A stretch of 64,000 nucleotides of DNA from Oxalobacter vibrioformis (GCF_027118995.1 NZ_CP098242.1:806001-870000), one strand, 5' to 3'. Shown: positions 55,401 to 64,000, counted from the first letter of the stretch. The notes: generated from the letters alone by a model not told the origin. Made by a program: numbers and translations.

Positions 55401-55449
55401 TTGCATGGGGTGCAAGGGGTAGTGTGTTCGAATCACACCGTCCCGACCA
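55401..55449 (+). repeat. attR of the tRNA-Pro element (remnant of the original tRNA 3' end)
   Basis: 49 bp match the tRNA-Pro 3' end with one mismatch. It has no 5' half and is followed by a strong terminator, as expected if this is the original chromosomal 3' end displaced by the insertion. Confidence 0.92.
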
Positions 55450-55457
55450 GAAAATAC

Positions 55458-55495
55458 AAAACGGTTAGTGATGGTTGTCACTAACCGTTTTTTTA
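55458..55495 (+). terminator. Original tRNA-Pro terminator, beyond attR
   Basis: AAACGGTTAGTGA pairs with TCACTAACCGTTT around a 6-nt loop, followed by T-run. Confidence 0.9.
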
Positions 55496-55506
55496 TCTCT
55501 AAACAA

Positions 55507-55540
55507 CAAGCCCTTCCTGATCGGGTCCAGGAAGGGCTTG
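55507..55540 (-). terminator. Terminator after the pyruvate carboxylase-like gene
   Basis: CAAGCCCTTCCTG pairs with CAGGAAGGGCTTG, 13 bp, around an 8-nt loop, 30 bp past the stop codon on the minus strand. The T-run is weak (TTGTTT). Confidence 0.75.
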
Positions 55541-55570
55541 TGTCATCAGAAATCCTGACACATTCTATCG

Positions 55571-58500
55571 TCAGGCGTCTCCTTCCCTTTTTTCACCACA
55601 ATACGGGCAGAAAGTGAAGCTGTCTGCCGGCAATGGTTTGGCACAGGAAGTACAGCTTGCCGGAACCGGAGCCAGTTCAACAATGAGCTCACCCTCACGC
55701 ACGGGTACCATTTGTTTGGTTTCGCTGTAGTCTGCTGTTTTCACCACACGCTTGACAACACCGTCCATAGGCGCGAGCACGGCCTTTTCCTGTTTCATGA
55801 TGGAGATGTTAAACAGATCATCGCCTTTCTTCACGACCTGTCCCGGGCTGACATATGTCACCCACAGATCGCCATTGCTTGGTGCGGCCACGTGATAAGG
55901 GTTATCCGGATCGGCTTTGGAAATATTGCCCTTGCCACCTTCTCCGGCCTTGGCCACCTGTACTTCGGAACTCATGATTTCGGAATCAAGCACATAGCGG
56001 ACAATGGACATGCCGTTTTCATCCGGGCTGCGGATACTCAGAAGTGACACATGATGCGGCTTGCCCTGGCTGTCCATAAAGTTCAGCTCATCACCCGGCT
56101 CCATGCCTTCAAACCAGACATCCAGCGGCAGGTTGTTCGGATTACCGTAGTTAAGGCGGAAATCGAACATCTTCAGGGCATCTGCAGGATGGTTGAGGTA
56201 CAGCAGCAGCTCATCTTCAGTCGGCTCACGATGCAGATGTTCATGCAGTGCAGCGCGCTCTGCATCAAAATCCACCTCAGGCAGAGAATCAAGCGGTGAA
56301 TGCTCAGTACGCTTGGCAATCATCTTTCTCCACTCTTCACCGAACGCGCTTTGATACACCCATTCAGCAGGGAATCCCAGTGGCAGCTTGCCGTATTCAC
56401 CCAGCAGCAAACCACGGAAGGCATCATTACAATCGCGATAGATCGTCAGGCGCGCTTCTTTCATCTCTGGAGAAATATCATCTTCGGCACGGCCTGCTAC
56501 GTGCTCAAGCACTTCCAGCAGGCTCTGTACAGCCGCATCACCACCGCGCCGGTATGCACCGGTAACCGCAAGGAAAGCGGTATTCCAGGTGATCTGTGAG
56601 CCTGGTGTCACGTCATGATAGTGAACAATTTGTCTCGCACCGGCAAGGAAGCGCAGCATCTGGGGCAACAGGTGGATATACCCCTGATCAAGGGCGCCCT
56701 GTTGCGAAGAGGAAGTCGCGCCACCCGGCATACCGTGGTGTACCACATCATAATCAATGCCCTGGAAGTAAGGCGCAGTATACCGATCATAGTAAGGCAT
56801 GATCTGCTTGAGCACGAAGTTGCCTTCTCTTAACATACGCTGGTTCAGATTGGTTTTCAGGCCCAGTTCTTCGAGGTAGGCCGCAGTGGAAAGGACTTCG
56901 CCCTGACCATACCAGCGCATGGCAGCGCCCATGGAAGTGTCAATAATATGGGCACCCGCTTTTGCAGCCTCAGCCACTGCAGGAATAAAGAGACCATCCG
57001 TGTAATGGCGATGATGGTGCAGCACCAGTTCCGGCCATTGTTTGCGCAGTGCCGTCACCAGATCGCGCATGAAATGGGGCGGGCAGTTACCGGCCATATC
57101 CTTCAGACCAAGGATGATATTTCTGGATGCTTCCTGCAGATCCACGCCGAGAATCTGGGCGGTCTGGTTCAGGATTTCCTCGGTCACGCCAAGGTAGTGA
57201 TCCACCGTGAAGCCACGTCCGTAGCTCAGCGAAAGTGACGGTTCAAATACCACGCTCGGGGTATGCAGTATCACCTCAGCAAATGGCTTCATGTTTTCGA
57301 TATGGTTCAGGAAGTCAAAGCTGCGGATGATATGGAAATCTTCACAAATCTTCTCTGCTGTTGCATGCATGAGATTACGAGGCTGCGGCCGGTAACCCAG
57401 TACGTTGGTGGAGCGGATGAGGATTTGCTTCATGGTTTTGGGTGCAACCCGGTTCATTTCCTTCGCTTCAATAAAAGGCGAAGTCATGTTAGCCATCAGG
57501 TTGACGTGGAAATGTGCGCCACCGCCCGTTTCCAGGGAAAAGAAATCACAGTTGTCGAGGTAAGGAGCAACCAGCAGATCTTCGGCCAGACGGAAACGGT
57601 TGCCACTGTTGGACTGGGTATTGTCACGGGTGGTCGTGTCGGTAAAGTGCACATGACCCGAATCCCGGATATAGGAAAGCAGCGCTTTTCTGTCGCCTCG
57701 GGGATACGGTGAAGGGGCATGACGGATCGAAGACGGGATCGATGGCAGAACCGGCTCAAACTTGGGCATGCGTGGTGTCTCACGCGTTCTGTACTGGCCA
57801 AGCTGGACAAACTGGTTGTAGCCCAGGGCGGAAATATCTGCAATCAGACGGGCCGTACGCTCGGACTCCCGCAAGGCGTCGGTATAGTCCATCAGATCGG
57901 GATGGGCGGCGATAAAACGGGTATCGCATTCACCTTGCCTGAACAATGGATTTTTGATGACTTCGCGATAAAAAGGAATGGTGGTTTTGACACCGGCGAC
58001 CGTATATTCGCTAAGCGCCCTTTCCATAATACCCAGCACCTTGTCCCACTCATGCGCATAAGTGATAAGCAGTGTGCCGGCTGAGTCATAGTTTGACGGG
58101 AATTCATAGCCCGCACTCATATTGGAGTCAATCCGCACACCCGGACCGCCCGGAGAAACGTACCGGCTGATCAGCCCGGAATTGGGTGAAAAGCCTTTTT
58201 GCGGGTCTTCACAATTGATACGCACCTGCATGGCATGGTGGAACGGCTTGGTGTTTTCTTCGTTAAAGCGCAGCTCACTGCCAAAAGCAATCGCAATCTG
58301 CTCTTCAACCAGGTCAATACCGTAGCGGCACTCGGTAATGCCGTGCTCTACCTGCAAACGGGTATTCACCTCGATCAGGTATGGCTGGCCTTCAGCCGTC
58401 ACCAGAAATTCCACTGTCGCCAGGGAGTGATAACCCACTGCCTTGACGAGCTTTCTTGAATATTCCTTCAGGGTTTCACGCAATTCGGGGGTAATCATGA

Positions 58501-59272
58501 CCCACGGCGAAGGCGTGATCTCTACCAGTTTCTGGTTGTTACGCTGCAGGCTGCAGTCACGCTCATCAAAGGCGAAGACATTGCCGTATTTATCAGCGAT
58601 TACCTGTATTTCAATATGACGGACATTGCGAAGGAATTTTTCCACATACACATGCGGATTACCAAAGGACGCCTGTGCCATGGTGGATGCCTTGAAGAAG
58701 GCATCTTCCAGTCCGGCTTCATCATGGACTTCAAAAATACCGCGGCCACCACCACCGCCTTCTGCCTTGAGCATAATGGGGAAGCCGATCTCGTGGGCAT
58801 TTCTGCGTGCCTCAGGCACATCCACTGCACCATCCGAACCGGGGACAACAGGAATATCCAGCGTTTTTGCCAGTGCACGAACCTGCACCTTGTTGCCTAA
58901 AAGCCGCATCGGCTCCTGTTCGGCACCAATAAAAATCATGCCGGCTTCTTTACAGATACGCGGAAAATTTTCATCTTCAGAGGCGAATCCCCAGCCGGGA
59001 TGAATAGCCGAAATCCCGCGCTGCTTGGCGAGCCTTACAATGCGTTCCACATCCAGATAGGCGCGCGGATCTTCGCCGAGGAGCATCAATTCCAGTGCCG
59101 CAGAAGCTGCTGGTGCCGTTTTGTCGACATCAGTCGCCGTCATGACTGCAACCGCATCAAAACTTTCACGGATAGAGCGGCAAATTCGTCGGGCCGGGAT
59201 ACCCCGGTTGGCTACCAGAATAGCCTTTCCCTTCAGTTCCTTTGCAACTTGCTCAAATGTTTTTCTGGACAT
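55571..59272 (-). CDS. Pyruvate carboxylase-like biotin enzyme with C-terminal zinc ribbon
   Basis: From ATG 59272 (MSRKTFEQVAKEL, preceded by GAGAGGAATA) the 1233-residue protein has three parts. These are a biotin carboxylase (about 15-480, EGGGGGRGIF, EVNTRLQVEHGITE), a carboxyltransferase barrel (about 560-850, DTTTRDNTQSNSGNRFR, HHHRHYTDGLFIP), and a biotinyl domain with Lys1160 in NISIMKQEKAVLAPMDG. It would carboxylate pyruvate to oxaloacetate. Departures from the norm are SIMKQEK where A-M-K-M is usual and HHHRHYTDG where most have HTHDTSG. A four-Cys zinc ribbon (Cys1207, 1210, 1222, 1225) is added at the end. The substrate is therefore uncertain. The biotin ligase gene lies just upstream. 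Confidence 0.85.
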   Translation of the reverse strand: MSRKTFEQVAKELKGKAILVANRGIPARRICRSIRESFDAVAVMTATDVDKTAPAASAALELMLLGEDPRAYLDVERIVRLAKQRGISAIHPGWGFASEDENFPRICKEAGMIFIGAEQEPMRLLGNKVQVRALAKTLDIPVVPGSDGAVDVPEARRNAHEIGFPIMLKAEGGGGGRGIFEVHDEAGLEDAFFKASTMAQASFGNPHVYVEKFLRNVRHIEIQVIADKYGNVFAFDERDCSLQRNNQKLVEITPSPWVMITPELRETLKEYSRKLVKAVGYHSLATVEFLVTAEGQPYLIEVNTRLQVEHGITECRYGIDLVEEQIAIAFGSELRFNEENTKPFHHAMQVRINCEDPQKGFSPNSGLISRYVSPGGPGVRIDSNMSAGYEFPSNYDSAGTLLITYAHEWDKVLGIMERALSEYTVAGVKTTIPFYREVIKNPLFRQGECDTRFIAAHPDLMDYTDALRESERTARLIADISALGYNQFVQLGQYRTRETPRMPKFEPVLPSIPSSIRHAPSPYPRGDRKALLSYIRDSGHVHFTDTTTRDNTQSNSGNRFRLAEDLLVAPYLDNCDFFSLETGGGAHFHVNLMANMTSPFIEAKEMNRVAPKTMKQILIRSTNVLGYRPQPRNLMHATAEKICEDFHIIRSFDFLNHIENMKPFAEVILHTPSVVFEPSLSLSYGRGFTVDHYLGVTEEILNQTAQILGVDLQEASRNIILGLKDMAGNCPPHFMRDLVTALRKQWPELVLHHHRHYTDGLFIPAVAEAAKAGAHIIDTSMGAAMRWYGQGEVLSTAAYLEELGLKTNLNQRMLREGNFVLKQIMPYYDRYTAPYFQGIDYDVVHHGMPGGATSSSQQGALDQGYIHLLPQMLRFLAGARQIVHYHDVTPGSQITWNTAFLAVTGAYRRGGDAAVQSLLEVLEHVAGRAEDDISPEMKEARLTIYRDCNDAFRGLLLGEYGKLPLGFPAEWVYQSAFGEEWRKMIAKRTEHSPLDSLPEVDFDAERAALHEHLHREPTEDELLLYLNHPADALKMFDFRLNYGNPNNLPLDVWFEGMEPGDELNFMDSQGKPHHVSLLSIRSPDENGMSIVRYVLDSEIMSSEVQVAKAGEGGKGNISKADPDNPYHVAAPSNGDLWVTYVSPGQVVKKGDDLFNISIMKQEKAVLAPMDGVVKRVVKTADYSETKQMVPVREGELIVELAPVPASCTSCAKPLPADSFTFCPYCGEKREGDA

Positions 59273-59390
59273 GCTTATTCCTCTCAACAAACTAATAACC
59301 GCGCACCACGGTGCACGGCGGCAAACTATCTAACAACCACACACAATATATCGTGCGCGGCGACAAATCATCCATCGCTTTGACGGCACA

Positions 59391-60323
59391 TCAGGTCCGA
59401 GCGAGGCTCCCGCTGAAAATTTCATGAGTCTTTCCGTCGAAAGCCTGTAACAGCAGGCCTCCATTGGGGCTTACACCACTCAGTCTGCCGCTGAGCGTGG
59501 CGCCGTCCGTGTCAGTGACAGAGACGGCTTCTCCCTTCCATGCGAGAAACGGATCAGCCAATTCAGGCAACATTTTTGTTGCGGATTGGGCAAACGATTG
59601 ACTATACGCAAAAATCATCTCGTTTACAAGTGCTTGCCATAGGGAAAATGGTGCCTGCGAAATCGGCGTTTTATCGCCCGTTAGCAAGAGTCCGGCCGGT
59701 GTGGCCCGCTCGCGGCGTAATTGCTCAGCCTCCGGCAGAATACGGAGGTTGACCCCCACCCCTGCCAGCATGACGCCATCCCGGTTTTCAACCAGAATCC
59801 CCGCCGCTTTTCCCGCTTCCGGATTCAGCAGATCATTTGGCCACTTGAGTCGGACAGGGCAGCCCAAACGCGAAAAAGCAGCCGCCAGCAAAACCCCGAT
59901 AACAAGCGCTGCCGCATCCGACTGAAAAACCGGCGTATCCGGCAGGCGAAATGTGACATACAGATTGCCGCGCGGCGACTGCCAGTGCCGGCGAAACTGC
60001 CCTCTTCCCGCTGTCTGACTGGCCGCCAGCACAGCGCCCCAGGCAGGCAATACCCCCTTTTGCGCCAGTGTATGGGCAACCGCAAAGGTCGAGCTCACTT
60101 CGTCACAAAGATAGACCGGTGCGGGAACACGAAAAAAAGCTGCCGCATCACCAACAGCCGGCATAACCGGACCAAGCAGTGCATCCGGCCCGAAAAGCGC
60201 TTCAGGCGAAAACGGATGCGCCTGCTCATCCAGACCTTCTGTCAGCGCATAACAGCCCATCTCAACCGGCGTATCCGGCAGGGATATCCCCAAAAAAGAG
60301 CGAAAAGAAGAAACATCTGGCAT
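59391..60323 (-). CDS. birA: Biotin-protein ligase (BirA-type, no DNA-binding domain)
   Basis: It attaches biotin to the lysine of carboxylases through biotinyl-AMP. The 310-residue protein has an N-terminal extension of about 75 residues without helix-turn-helix, so it should not act as a repressor. Catalytic motifs follow: ASQTAGRGQFRRHW (adenylate-binding GRG loop), LKWPNDLLNPEAGKAAGILV (catalytic Lys) and VGVNLRI. The C-terminal SH3-like domain is at about 245-310. It lies upstream of the biotin enzyme gene on the same strand with a 118-bp gap. The N-terminal extension resembles the one found on some betaproteobacterial BPLs, but its role is not known to me. Confidence 0.88.
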   Translation of the reverse strand: MPDVSSFRSFLGISLPDTPVEMGCYALTEGLDEQAHPFSPEALFGPDALLGPVMPAVGDAAAFFRVPAPVYLCDEVSSTFAVAHTLAQKGVLPAWGAVLAASQTAGRGQFRRHWQSPRGNLYVTFRLPDTPVFQSDAAALVIGVLLAAAFSRLGCPVRLKWPNDLLNPEAGKAAGILVENRDGVMLAGVGVNLRILPEAEQLRRERATPAGLLLTGDKTPISQAPFSLWQALVNEMIFAYSQSFAQSATKMLPELADPFLAWKGEAVSVTDTDGATLSGRLSGVSPNGGLLLQAFDGKTHEIFSGSLART

Positions 60324-60465
60324 AACTGCGGCTGACTGACAAAAAAACAGAGCGACAAGAACAAAATATCCTGTCGCATCAAAAAGATAACAGGAATAAT
60401 TATATCGCTATCCGAATCATGATGTGCTGGATAAACTGATGTTTTCTCTTTGATAATGTGGGCTG

Positions 60466-60744
60466 ATGGACAAGTCACTGTTTGAGATCCGGTACCGACG
60501 CGATATTCTTGAAACGCAAACCCAGCTTTTTAACGGGAAAAAGAAAGAAATCACATTTGCCATCAGCAACGCGCCACTGGATGATCCGGACTATTCGGAA
60601 AAGGGCCGTTTCCACCTTCACAAGAATACGCTCCTGAAAAGTATTTTTCTCTTCGCCGAAAGTTTCATCGGCTGCTGGCACTCAAGGAATGCTGCACGAA
60701 AGAAACCCCTCCCGAAAAAGCGTCCGGGGAATAATGCACTTTAA
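60466..60744 (+). CDS. Small hypothetical protein
   Basis: A 92-residue basic protein starts DKSLFEIRYRRDILETQTQL, with GKKKEITFAISNAPLDD and a Lys/Arg-rich end (ARKKPLPKKRPGN). No family, signal peptide or membrane helix is clear. No strong ribosome-binding site was found before 60466. It lies divergent from birA and could be a chance frame. Confidence 0.35.
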   Translation: MDKSLFEIRYRRDILETQTQLFNGKKKEITFAISNAPLDDPDYSEKGRFHLHKNTLLKSIFLFAESFIGCWHSRNAARKKPLPKKRPGNNAL

Positions 60745-60831
60745 GTTTCTGATGGCTCTGCCTTATTCCTGTCTGTGATGTTTTTTGATAAGCTGTGAGT
60801 TCTCTTGCAATTGCTTTCATGGAGACAGGAT

Positions 60832-61257
60832 ATGACCTCATCCAAAACCAAAACCGGATTGCTCGCCCTGTGCATGGCATCGCTTCTTATGTCCGGCTGC
60901 TCCACACTGGACACGCCTGACGGAACTTATGCCGGCAATATATTCAGTGCCGGGATTGTCCCTGTTTTCACGACATTTTATGCACAACCGCTGGATGAAA
61001 ATAAACAGATGTATGGCACTTTCATGTACCGGGAAAATGATTACTGGGTAACCGGCTCCATCAGCCGCTGCCAGTTCAAGCCGGAACACCAGGTTATCTG
61101 CCAGTGGCATGACAAGCATGGCGCGGGCATTATGGATGTCCGTTTTGATGAGCAGTATGAATCTTTTGACGGAAACTGGGGAACGTATTGCGGTACTCGT
61201 CCTGATCTGATCTGGAACGGGAAAAGGGCGCAGATGACTCCCGGTGACAGCCAATGA
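60832..61257 (+). CDS. Small lipoprotein
   Basis: ATG 60832 follows GGAGACAGG. The 141-residue product has a lipoprotein signal ending LLMSGC (lipid Cys at 22) and then a beta-rich domain with two or three cysteines (SRCQFKPEHQVICQWHDKHG, GTYCGTRPDL). It is not assigned to a family. It precedes the DUF2059-type gene by 40 bp on the same strand. Confidence 0.7.
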   Translation: MTSSKTKTGLLALCMASLLMSGCSTLDTPDGTYAGNIFSAGIVPVFTTFYAQPLDENKQMYGTFMYRENDYWVTGSISRCQFKPEHQVICQWHDKHGAGIMDVRFDEQYESFDGNWGTYCGTRPDLIWNGKRAQMTPGDSQ

Positions 61258-61297
61258 GTCAAGACTATTCTTTTTAACACTTAACCAGGGATAAACA

Positions 61298-61783
61298 ATG
61301 AAACGTTTGATGATTTTTATTCTGGCTGCTTTTGTCTCATGCGGCGCCCTTGCGCAGACCAGCCAGCCGGCAAGCAAGGCTTCCATTGAGCAATTGCTTG
61401 AAATAACGGAAACCAAACAGATGTATGAAGCAACCATGCAGGAAATGACCAAAATGGTTGACCAGTCCACCGCCCGCATCATGAACCGTATCCCGCCAGA
61501 AAAGCAGGGCAAGTTCAAAAAAGCCATGGCACAACTGGACACGATCATCAAGGAAGAGATGAGCTGGGACAAAATGAAATCCCAGTATGTCCAGATTTAC
61601 ATGGAAACCTTCACACAGCAGGAAATTGATGATCTTGCCGCTTTTTACCAAACCCCGTCAGGCAAGTCCTTTATCAAGAAACAGCCGCTGGTCATCCAGC
61701 GTACATCAGCGATTTCCCAGGAGAAAATGGGCGTGATGATGGAGCGCTTCTCCAACATGATGCAGCAGGTAATGGCCGAATAA
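61298..61783 (+). CDS. DUF2059-type periplasmic protein
   Basis: The 161-residue product has a signal peptide KRLMIFILAAFVSCGALAQ and a helical domain with IEQLLEITETKQMYEATMQE and ETFTQQEIDDLAAFYQTPSG. The latter phrase (FTQ.EIDDLAAFYQTPSGKS) is the hallmark of DUF2059 proteins, which have no known function. AGGGATAAACA precedes the ATG. Confidence 0.85.
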   Translation: MKRLMIFILAAFVSCGALAQTSQPASKASIEQLLEITETKQMYEATMQEMTKMVDQSTARIMNRIPPEKQGKFKKAMAQLDTIIKEEMSWDKMKSQYVQIYMETFTQQEIDDLAAFYQTPSGKSFIKKQPLVIQRTSAISQEKMGVMMERFSNMMQQVMAE

Positions 61784-61862
61784 TCAGCATGTTGGCTTAT
61801 TGTCCCAGACAAGCGGGCTCAATGGCACAAGCGGTAGGCCCGCCTGATTTTTAACCATCACC

Positions 61863-62399
61863 ATGCCAACCCTATTCACACATGCCGCAATTCCTGTGGG
61901 ACTGGGTATAGGATTGGGGAAAAAAACCATTCCAACCCGCCTGCTGGTGACAGGCATCCTTTTTTCAGTCATACCGGACTTTGATGGCATCGGTTTCTGG
62001 ACAGGGATTGCATATGGTTCCACGATCGGCCACCGGGGGCTGACTCATTCCCTTGTCTTTGCTGTCCTGCTCGCGCTGTTTGGCACCCTGTTTTTCAAGT
62101 GGTTTCGTACAACAGCCAGGGCCACTTTTTTCTTTCTGCTGCTGACAACGGTTTCGCATACCCTGCTTGACAGCATAACCAATGGAGGACTGGGCGTTGT
62201 CTTTTTCTGGCCCTGGTCAAACAAGCGTTATTTTCTTCCCTGGCAGGTCATTGAAGTTTCCCCCATCCGGATTTCTGATTTTCTTTCCCGGCGTGGCTAC
62301 GTCGTTTTGATATCGGAACTCAAATGGATCTGGGCACCCTGTCTTTCGGCAGGGTTTATCCTGATGGCAACACGGCGGATTTTTTTCCGCCGCTCATAA
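61863..62399 (+). CDS. YdjM-like membrane-bound metal-dependent hydrolase
   Basis: The 178-residue inner-membrane protein has about four hydrophobic segments. Metal-binding residues typical of the DUF457/YdjM group are in LFTHAAIPVGLG, VIPDFDGIGFW, GHRGLTHSLVFA and SHTLLDSITNGG. E. coli YdjM is SOS-induced, but no LexA box was seen here. It may act on lipids or other membrane substrates, and the family's reaction is unsettled. Confidence 0.85.
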   Translation: MPTLFTHAAIPVGLGIGLGKKTIPTRLLVTGILFSVIPDFDGIGFWTGIAYGSTIGHRGLTHSLVFAVLLALFGTLFFKWFRTTARATFFFLLLTTVSHTLLDSITNGGLGVVFFWPWSNKRYFLPWQVIEVSPIRISDFLSRRGYVVLISELKWIWAPCLSAGFILMATRRIFFRRS

Positions 62400-62418
62400 T
62401 GAAAGGGCAAGCGCCCTG

Positions 62419-62910
62419 TTAATCAATTGGCGGGGGTTTGTCAGGTACCTCCATGATATCCTTGCTCTGGCAATAGATACCCCAACTGCCGGCGGAATAA
62501 TGAAAATCACCTTCGGCAAAAGCCGCCTTTTTCTTTTGCATTTTTCCGTTGCGGTCTTTCACGCTGTATTGATAACAAAGCACGCTGCCATCAATATTGG
62601 TTTTGATGTCATCCATCTGAACCGAATCCGGATCAGCTACGCTGGTTTTAAGAAGGAAAGTCGCTGACATGATGCGCTGGTGAATTTTTTCTGCGCGTCT
62701 TGCTGCGTCTATCTCTGCACGGGTACGGACTTTTTCCTGGCTGCGATTAAAGATTATCAGGCCCATTGCCCCTGCCAGAACAATAACCAGGCCGATCATC
62801 ATCCACATGACACGCCGGTTTTTCTTTGGACCAAGCGAATCGCAATGCGGACACTTGTCCGCAGTTTCAATCACATCATTTTTACAGATTTTGCACTTAA
62901 CCAACGCCAT
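62419..62910 (-). CDS. Zinc-ribbon membrane protein
   Basis: The 163-residue product starts MALVKCKICKNDVIETADKC and continues PHCDSLG, a four-Cys zinc ribbon (Cys6, 9, 20, 23). One membrane helix follows (about 34-54) and then a soluble domain with TSVADPDSVQMDDIKTNIDG, which recalls domains found in small secreted proteins. The function is unknown. It converges with the YdjM-like gene. AAGGTTTTTTC precedes the ATG weakly. Confidence 0.75.
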   Translation of the reverse strand: MALVKCKICKNDVIETADKCPHCDSLGPKKNRRVMWMMIGLVIVLAGAMGLIIFNRSQEKVRTRAEIDAARRAEKIHQRIMSATFLLKTSVADPDSVQMDDIKTNIDGSVLCYQYSVKDRNGKMQKKKAAFAEGDFHYSAGSWGIYCQSKDIMEVPDKPPPID

Positions 62911-63046
62911 GAAAAAACCTTACGTTATTGAGTTTGTCACCTTTTAAGGTGACAAGTATACCAATTAAATCTCATTCGGCTGTCATTCCAGGTACCAGAA
63001 AGTCGCCTGATGAAAAAAACCATGCCAAAAGCCTGCTGCCAGCATA

Positions 63047-63078
63047 AAAAAATTCCATCGTCCCTGATGGAATTTTTT
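63047..63078. terminator. Bidirectional intrinsic terminator
   Basis: AAAAAATTCCATC pairs with GATGGAATTTTTT (13 bp) around a 6-nt loop. A-run and T-run on either side allow use in both directions. Confidence 0.85.
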
Positions 63079-63097
63079 GCCGGATGCGCTGAACCAG

Positions 63098-63274
63098 TCA
63101 ATGCATGCCTTCCGGGAAAGTGTCTGCATCCGGCTGACTGCCGTTTTTTTTCTTCCCTTTGCGGCGATCAGACGTGTGACGGTCGGCTTTGCGACGTTCG
63201 GCAATCCGCCTCTCGCGAAACAGATTCAGATCATAGCTGGCCTGTTCATAGGGACTCAAGGGTGTTTTTGTCAT
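63098..63274 (-). CDS. Possible small basic protein
   Basis: A 58-residue frame reads TKTPLSPYEQASYDLNLFRE and continues RRIAERRKADRHTSDRRKG. It lies between glgP and the terminator at 63047 on the same strand. It is strongly charged and not recognised. The ribosome-binding site is weak. It may be a real small gene trailing glgP. The rest of 62911-63331 shows nothing. Confidence 0.35.
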   Translation of the reverse strand: MTKTPLSPYEQASYDLNLFRERRIAERRKADRHTSDRRKGKKKNGSQPDADTFPEGMH

Positions 63275-63331
63275 AACTGCTTACGTGAGAAAAGTCAGGC
63301 CGCCGGCCCCTGAAAGCCGGCGGCCGGTGAC

Positions 63332-64000
63332 TTAAAACTGGATCGGCACCGATCCCCAGATTTCCTGTGCATATTCCGAGATGGAACGATCCGAAGAAAA
63401 ATACCCCATATTGGCAATATTATGGATAGCCTTTCTGTCCCAGCGCAAGCTTTGGCGATAAAGCGCATCCACCTGTTCCTGCGTGGCAACATAACTCTCG
63501 TAATCAGCCAGCAGCAGATAACGGTCACCATAATTAATGAGGGAATCATAAATCGGGCGGAAACGTCCGGGGTCACCAGGAGAGAAAAAACCATCCCGGA
63601 TCTGGTCAAGCGCCATCTTCAGCTCAGGATTTTTCTCATAAATCTCACGAGGCTGATAGCTCAGGCGCAGATCCTCAATCTGCTCGGACGTATTGCCAAA
63701 AATGAAGATATTGTCGGCCCCGACTTTCTCCATGATTTCAATATTGGCGCCATCCAGCGTACCGATGGTCAGGGCGCCATTGACCGCCAGCTTCATATTA
63801 CCGGTACCTGAAGCCTCTGTTCCTGCTGTGGATATCTGCTGCGACAGATCGGCAGCAGGAATAATCATTTCAGCCAGGCTCACACCATAGTTCGGAATAA
63901 ACACGACTTTCAGCTTGTCGCCCACATTGGGATCATTATTGACTTTGACCGCCACATCATTGATCAGTTTGATGATGTCTTTTGCCATTTGATAAGCCGA
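63332..64000 (-). CDS. glgP: Glycogen/alpha-glucan phosphorylase, C-terminal part (5' end outside window)
   Basis: The frame is open to the right edge (about 222 residues visible, beginning [17 protein letters not shown]). It carries the pyridoxal-phosphate lysine in [20 protein letters not shown] and the following [13 protein letters not shown], the strongest signature of the family, and ends WGSVPIQF. Phosphorylase releases glucose-1-phosphate from glycogen or maltodextrin. The internal Met at 63988 is not the true start. Confidence 0.95.
   Translation of the reverse strand, partial: SAYQMAKDIIKLINDVAVKVNNDPNVGDKLKVVFIPNYGVSLAEMIIPAADLSQQISTAGTEASGTGNMKLAVNGALTIGTLDGANIEIMEKVGADNIFIFGNTSEQIEDLRLSYQPREIYEKNPELKMALDQIRDGFFSPGDPGRFRPIYDSLINYGDRYLLLADYESYVATQEQVDALYRQSLRWDRKAIHNIANMGYFSSDRSISEYAQEIWGSVPIQF

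Larger units (their letters stand above)
45707..55449. mobile_element. Integrative mobilizable element in tRNA-Pro (9.7 kb, MobF relaxase)
   Basis: The element is bounded by 49-bp direct repeats of the tRNA 3' end (one mismatch). It carries, all on the minus strand: an integrase near the right end, an AlpA-type regulator, two small membrane proteins, a TraD-like coupling protein, an unnamed ORF, two small mobilization-region proteins, a MobF relaxase/helicase, and two RMF-like genes at the left end. No VirB/Tra pilus or channel genes are present, so it should be mobilized by another conjugative system. No resistance or metabolic cargo was seen. The integrase frame is broken, so excision may be impaired. 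Confidence 0.9.

Noticed and set aside
1..64000. CRISPR arrays and rRNA genes
   Set aside because: No regularly spaced direct repeats and no rRNA-like sequences were seen anywhere in the window.

Overview
The window is a stretch of bacterial chromosome, most likely from a betaproteobacterium of the Burkholderiales and possibly close to Oxalobacter. The evidence is gene order and family type: tpiA-secG-tRNA-Leu, dapA-bamC-metallo-beta-lactamase, kdsD-kdsC-lptC-lptA-lptB-rpoN-hpf, and the divergent ssb/uvrA pair with a CTG-N10-CAG SOS box. The genus is an inference from family resemblance and could not be checked by search.

Layout. 1-0.9 kb: an Ada/AraC/AlkA-type alkylation repair gene that runs off the left edge, followed by an IS3-family scar. 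1.3-9.6 kb: a type I restriction-modification island (hsdR, shuffled hsdS pieces, a tyrosine recombinase, hsdM) lying against tRNA-Leu(GAG). 10-22.4 kb: housekeeping genes (secG, tpiA, slyD-like, an Ala/Lys-rich lipoprotein, a beta-lactamase-fold hydrolase, bamC, dapA, gltD, gltB). 22.5-34.4 kb: a degenerate REP-associated transposase, an Hsp20 gene behind a sigma-32-like promoter, a polyphosphate/transport cluster (ppk, sixA, sulP, ppx, ZIP), an epimerase, a frameshifted radical SAM gene, an AT-rich HEPN-like gene and ssb. 34.5-45 kb: uvrA, a Kef-type antiporter and the Kdo/LPS transport/rpoN operon. 45.7-55.4 kb: a 9.7-kb mobilizable element inserted in tRNA-Pro(GGG), bounded by 49-bp direct repeats. 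55.5-64 kb: an unusual pyruvate carboxylase-like protein with a C-terminal zinc ribbon, a biotin ligase, small envelope proteins and the 3' part of glycogen phosphorylase.

Two regions are the most unusual. First, the hsd locus is an inversion switch. Two 645-bp copies of the C-terminal hsdS half lie in opposite orientation. Each is bounded by the 14-bp sequence TAAATCATCATTTA (two TAAAT/ATTTA arms around a CATC spacer), and a recombinase gene sits between them. In the orientation shown, the hsdS gene fused to hsdM is only a half gene that stops at the crossover site, while the full-length hsdS lies on the opposite strand. Flipping 6837-7481 would swap these states. Second, the tRNA-Pro element has a MobF relaxase and a TraD-type coupling protein but no type IV secretion genes. 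It also has two adjacent genes resembling ribosome modulation factor, a perfect 16-bp-arm hairpin, a duplicated palindrome module near the integrase, and an integrase reading frame broken at an A6 tract.
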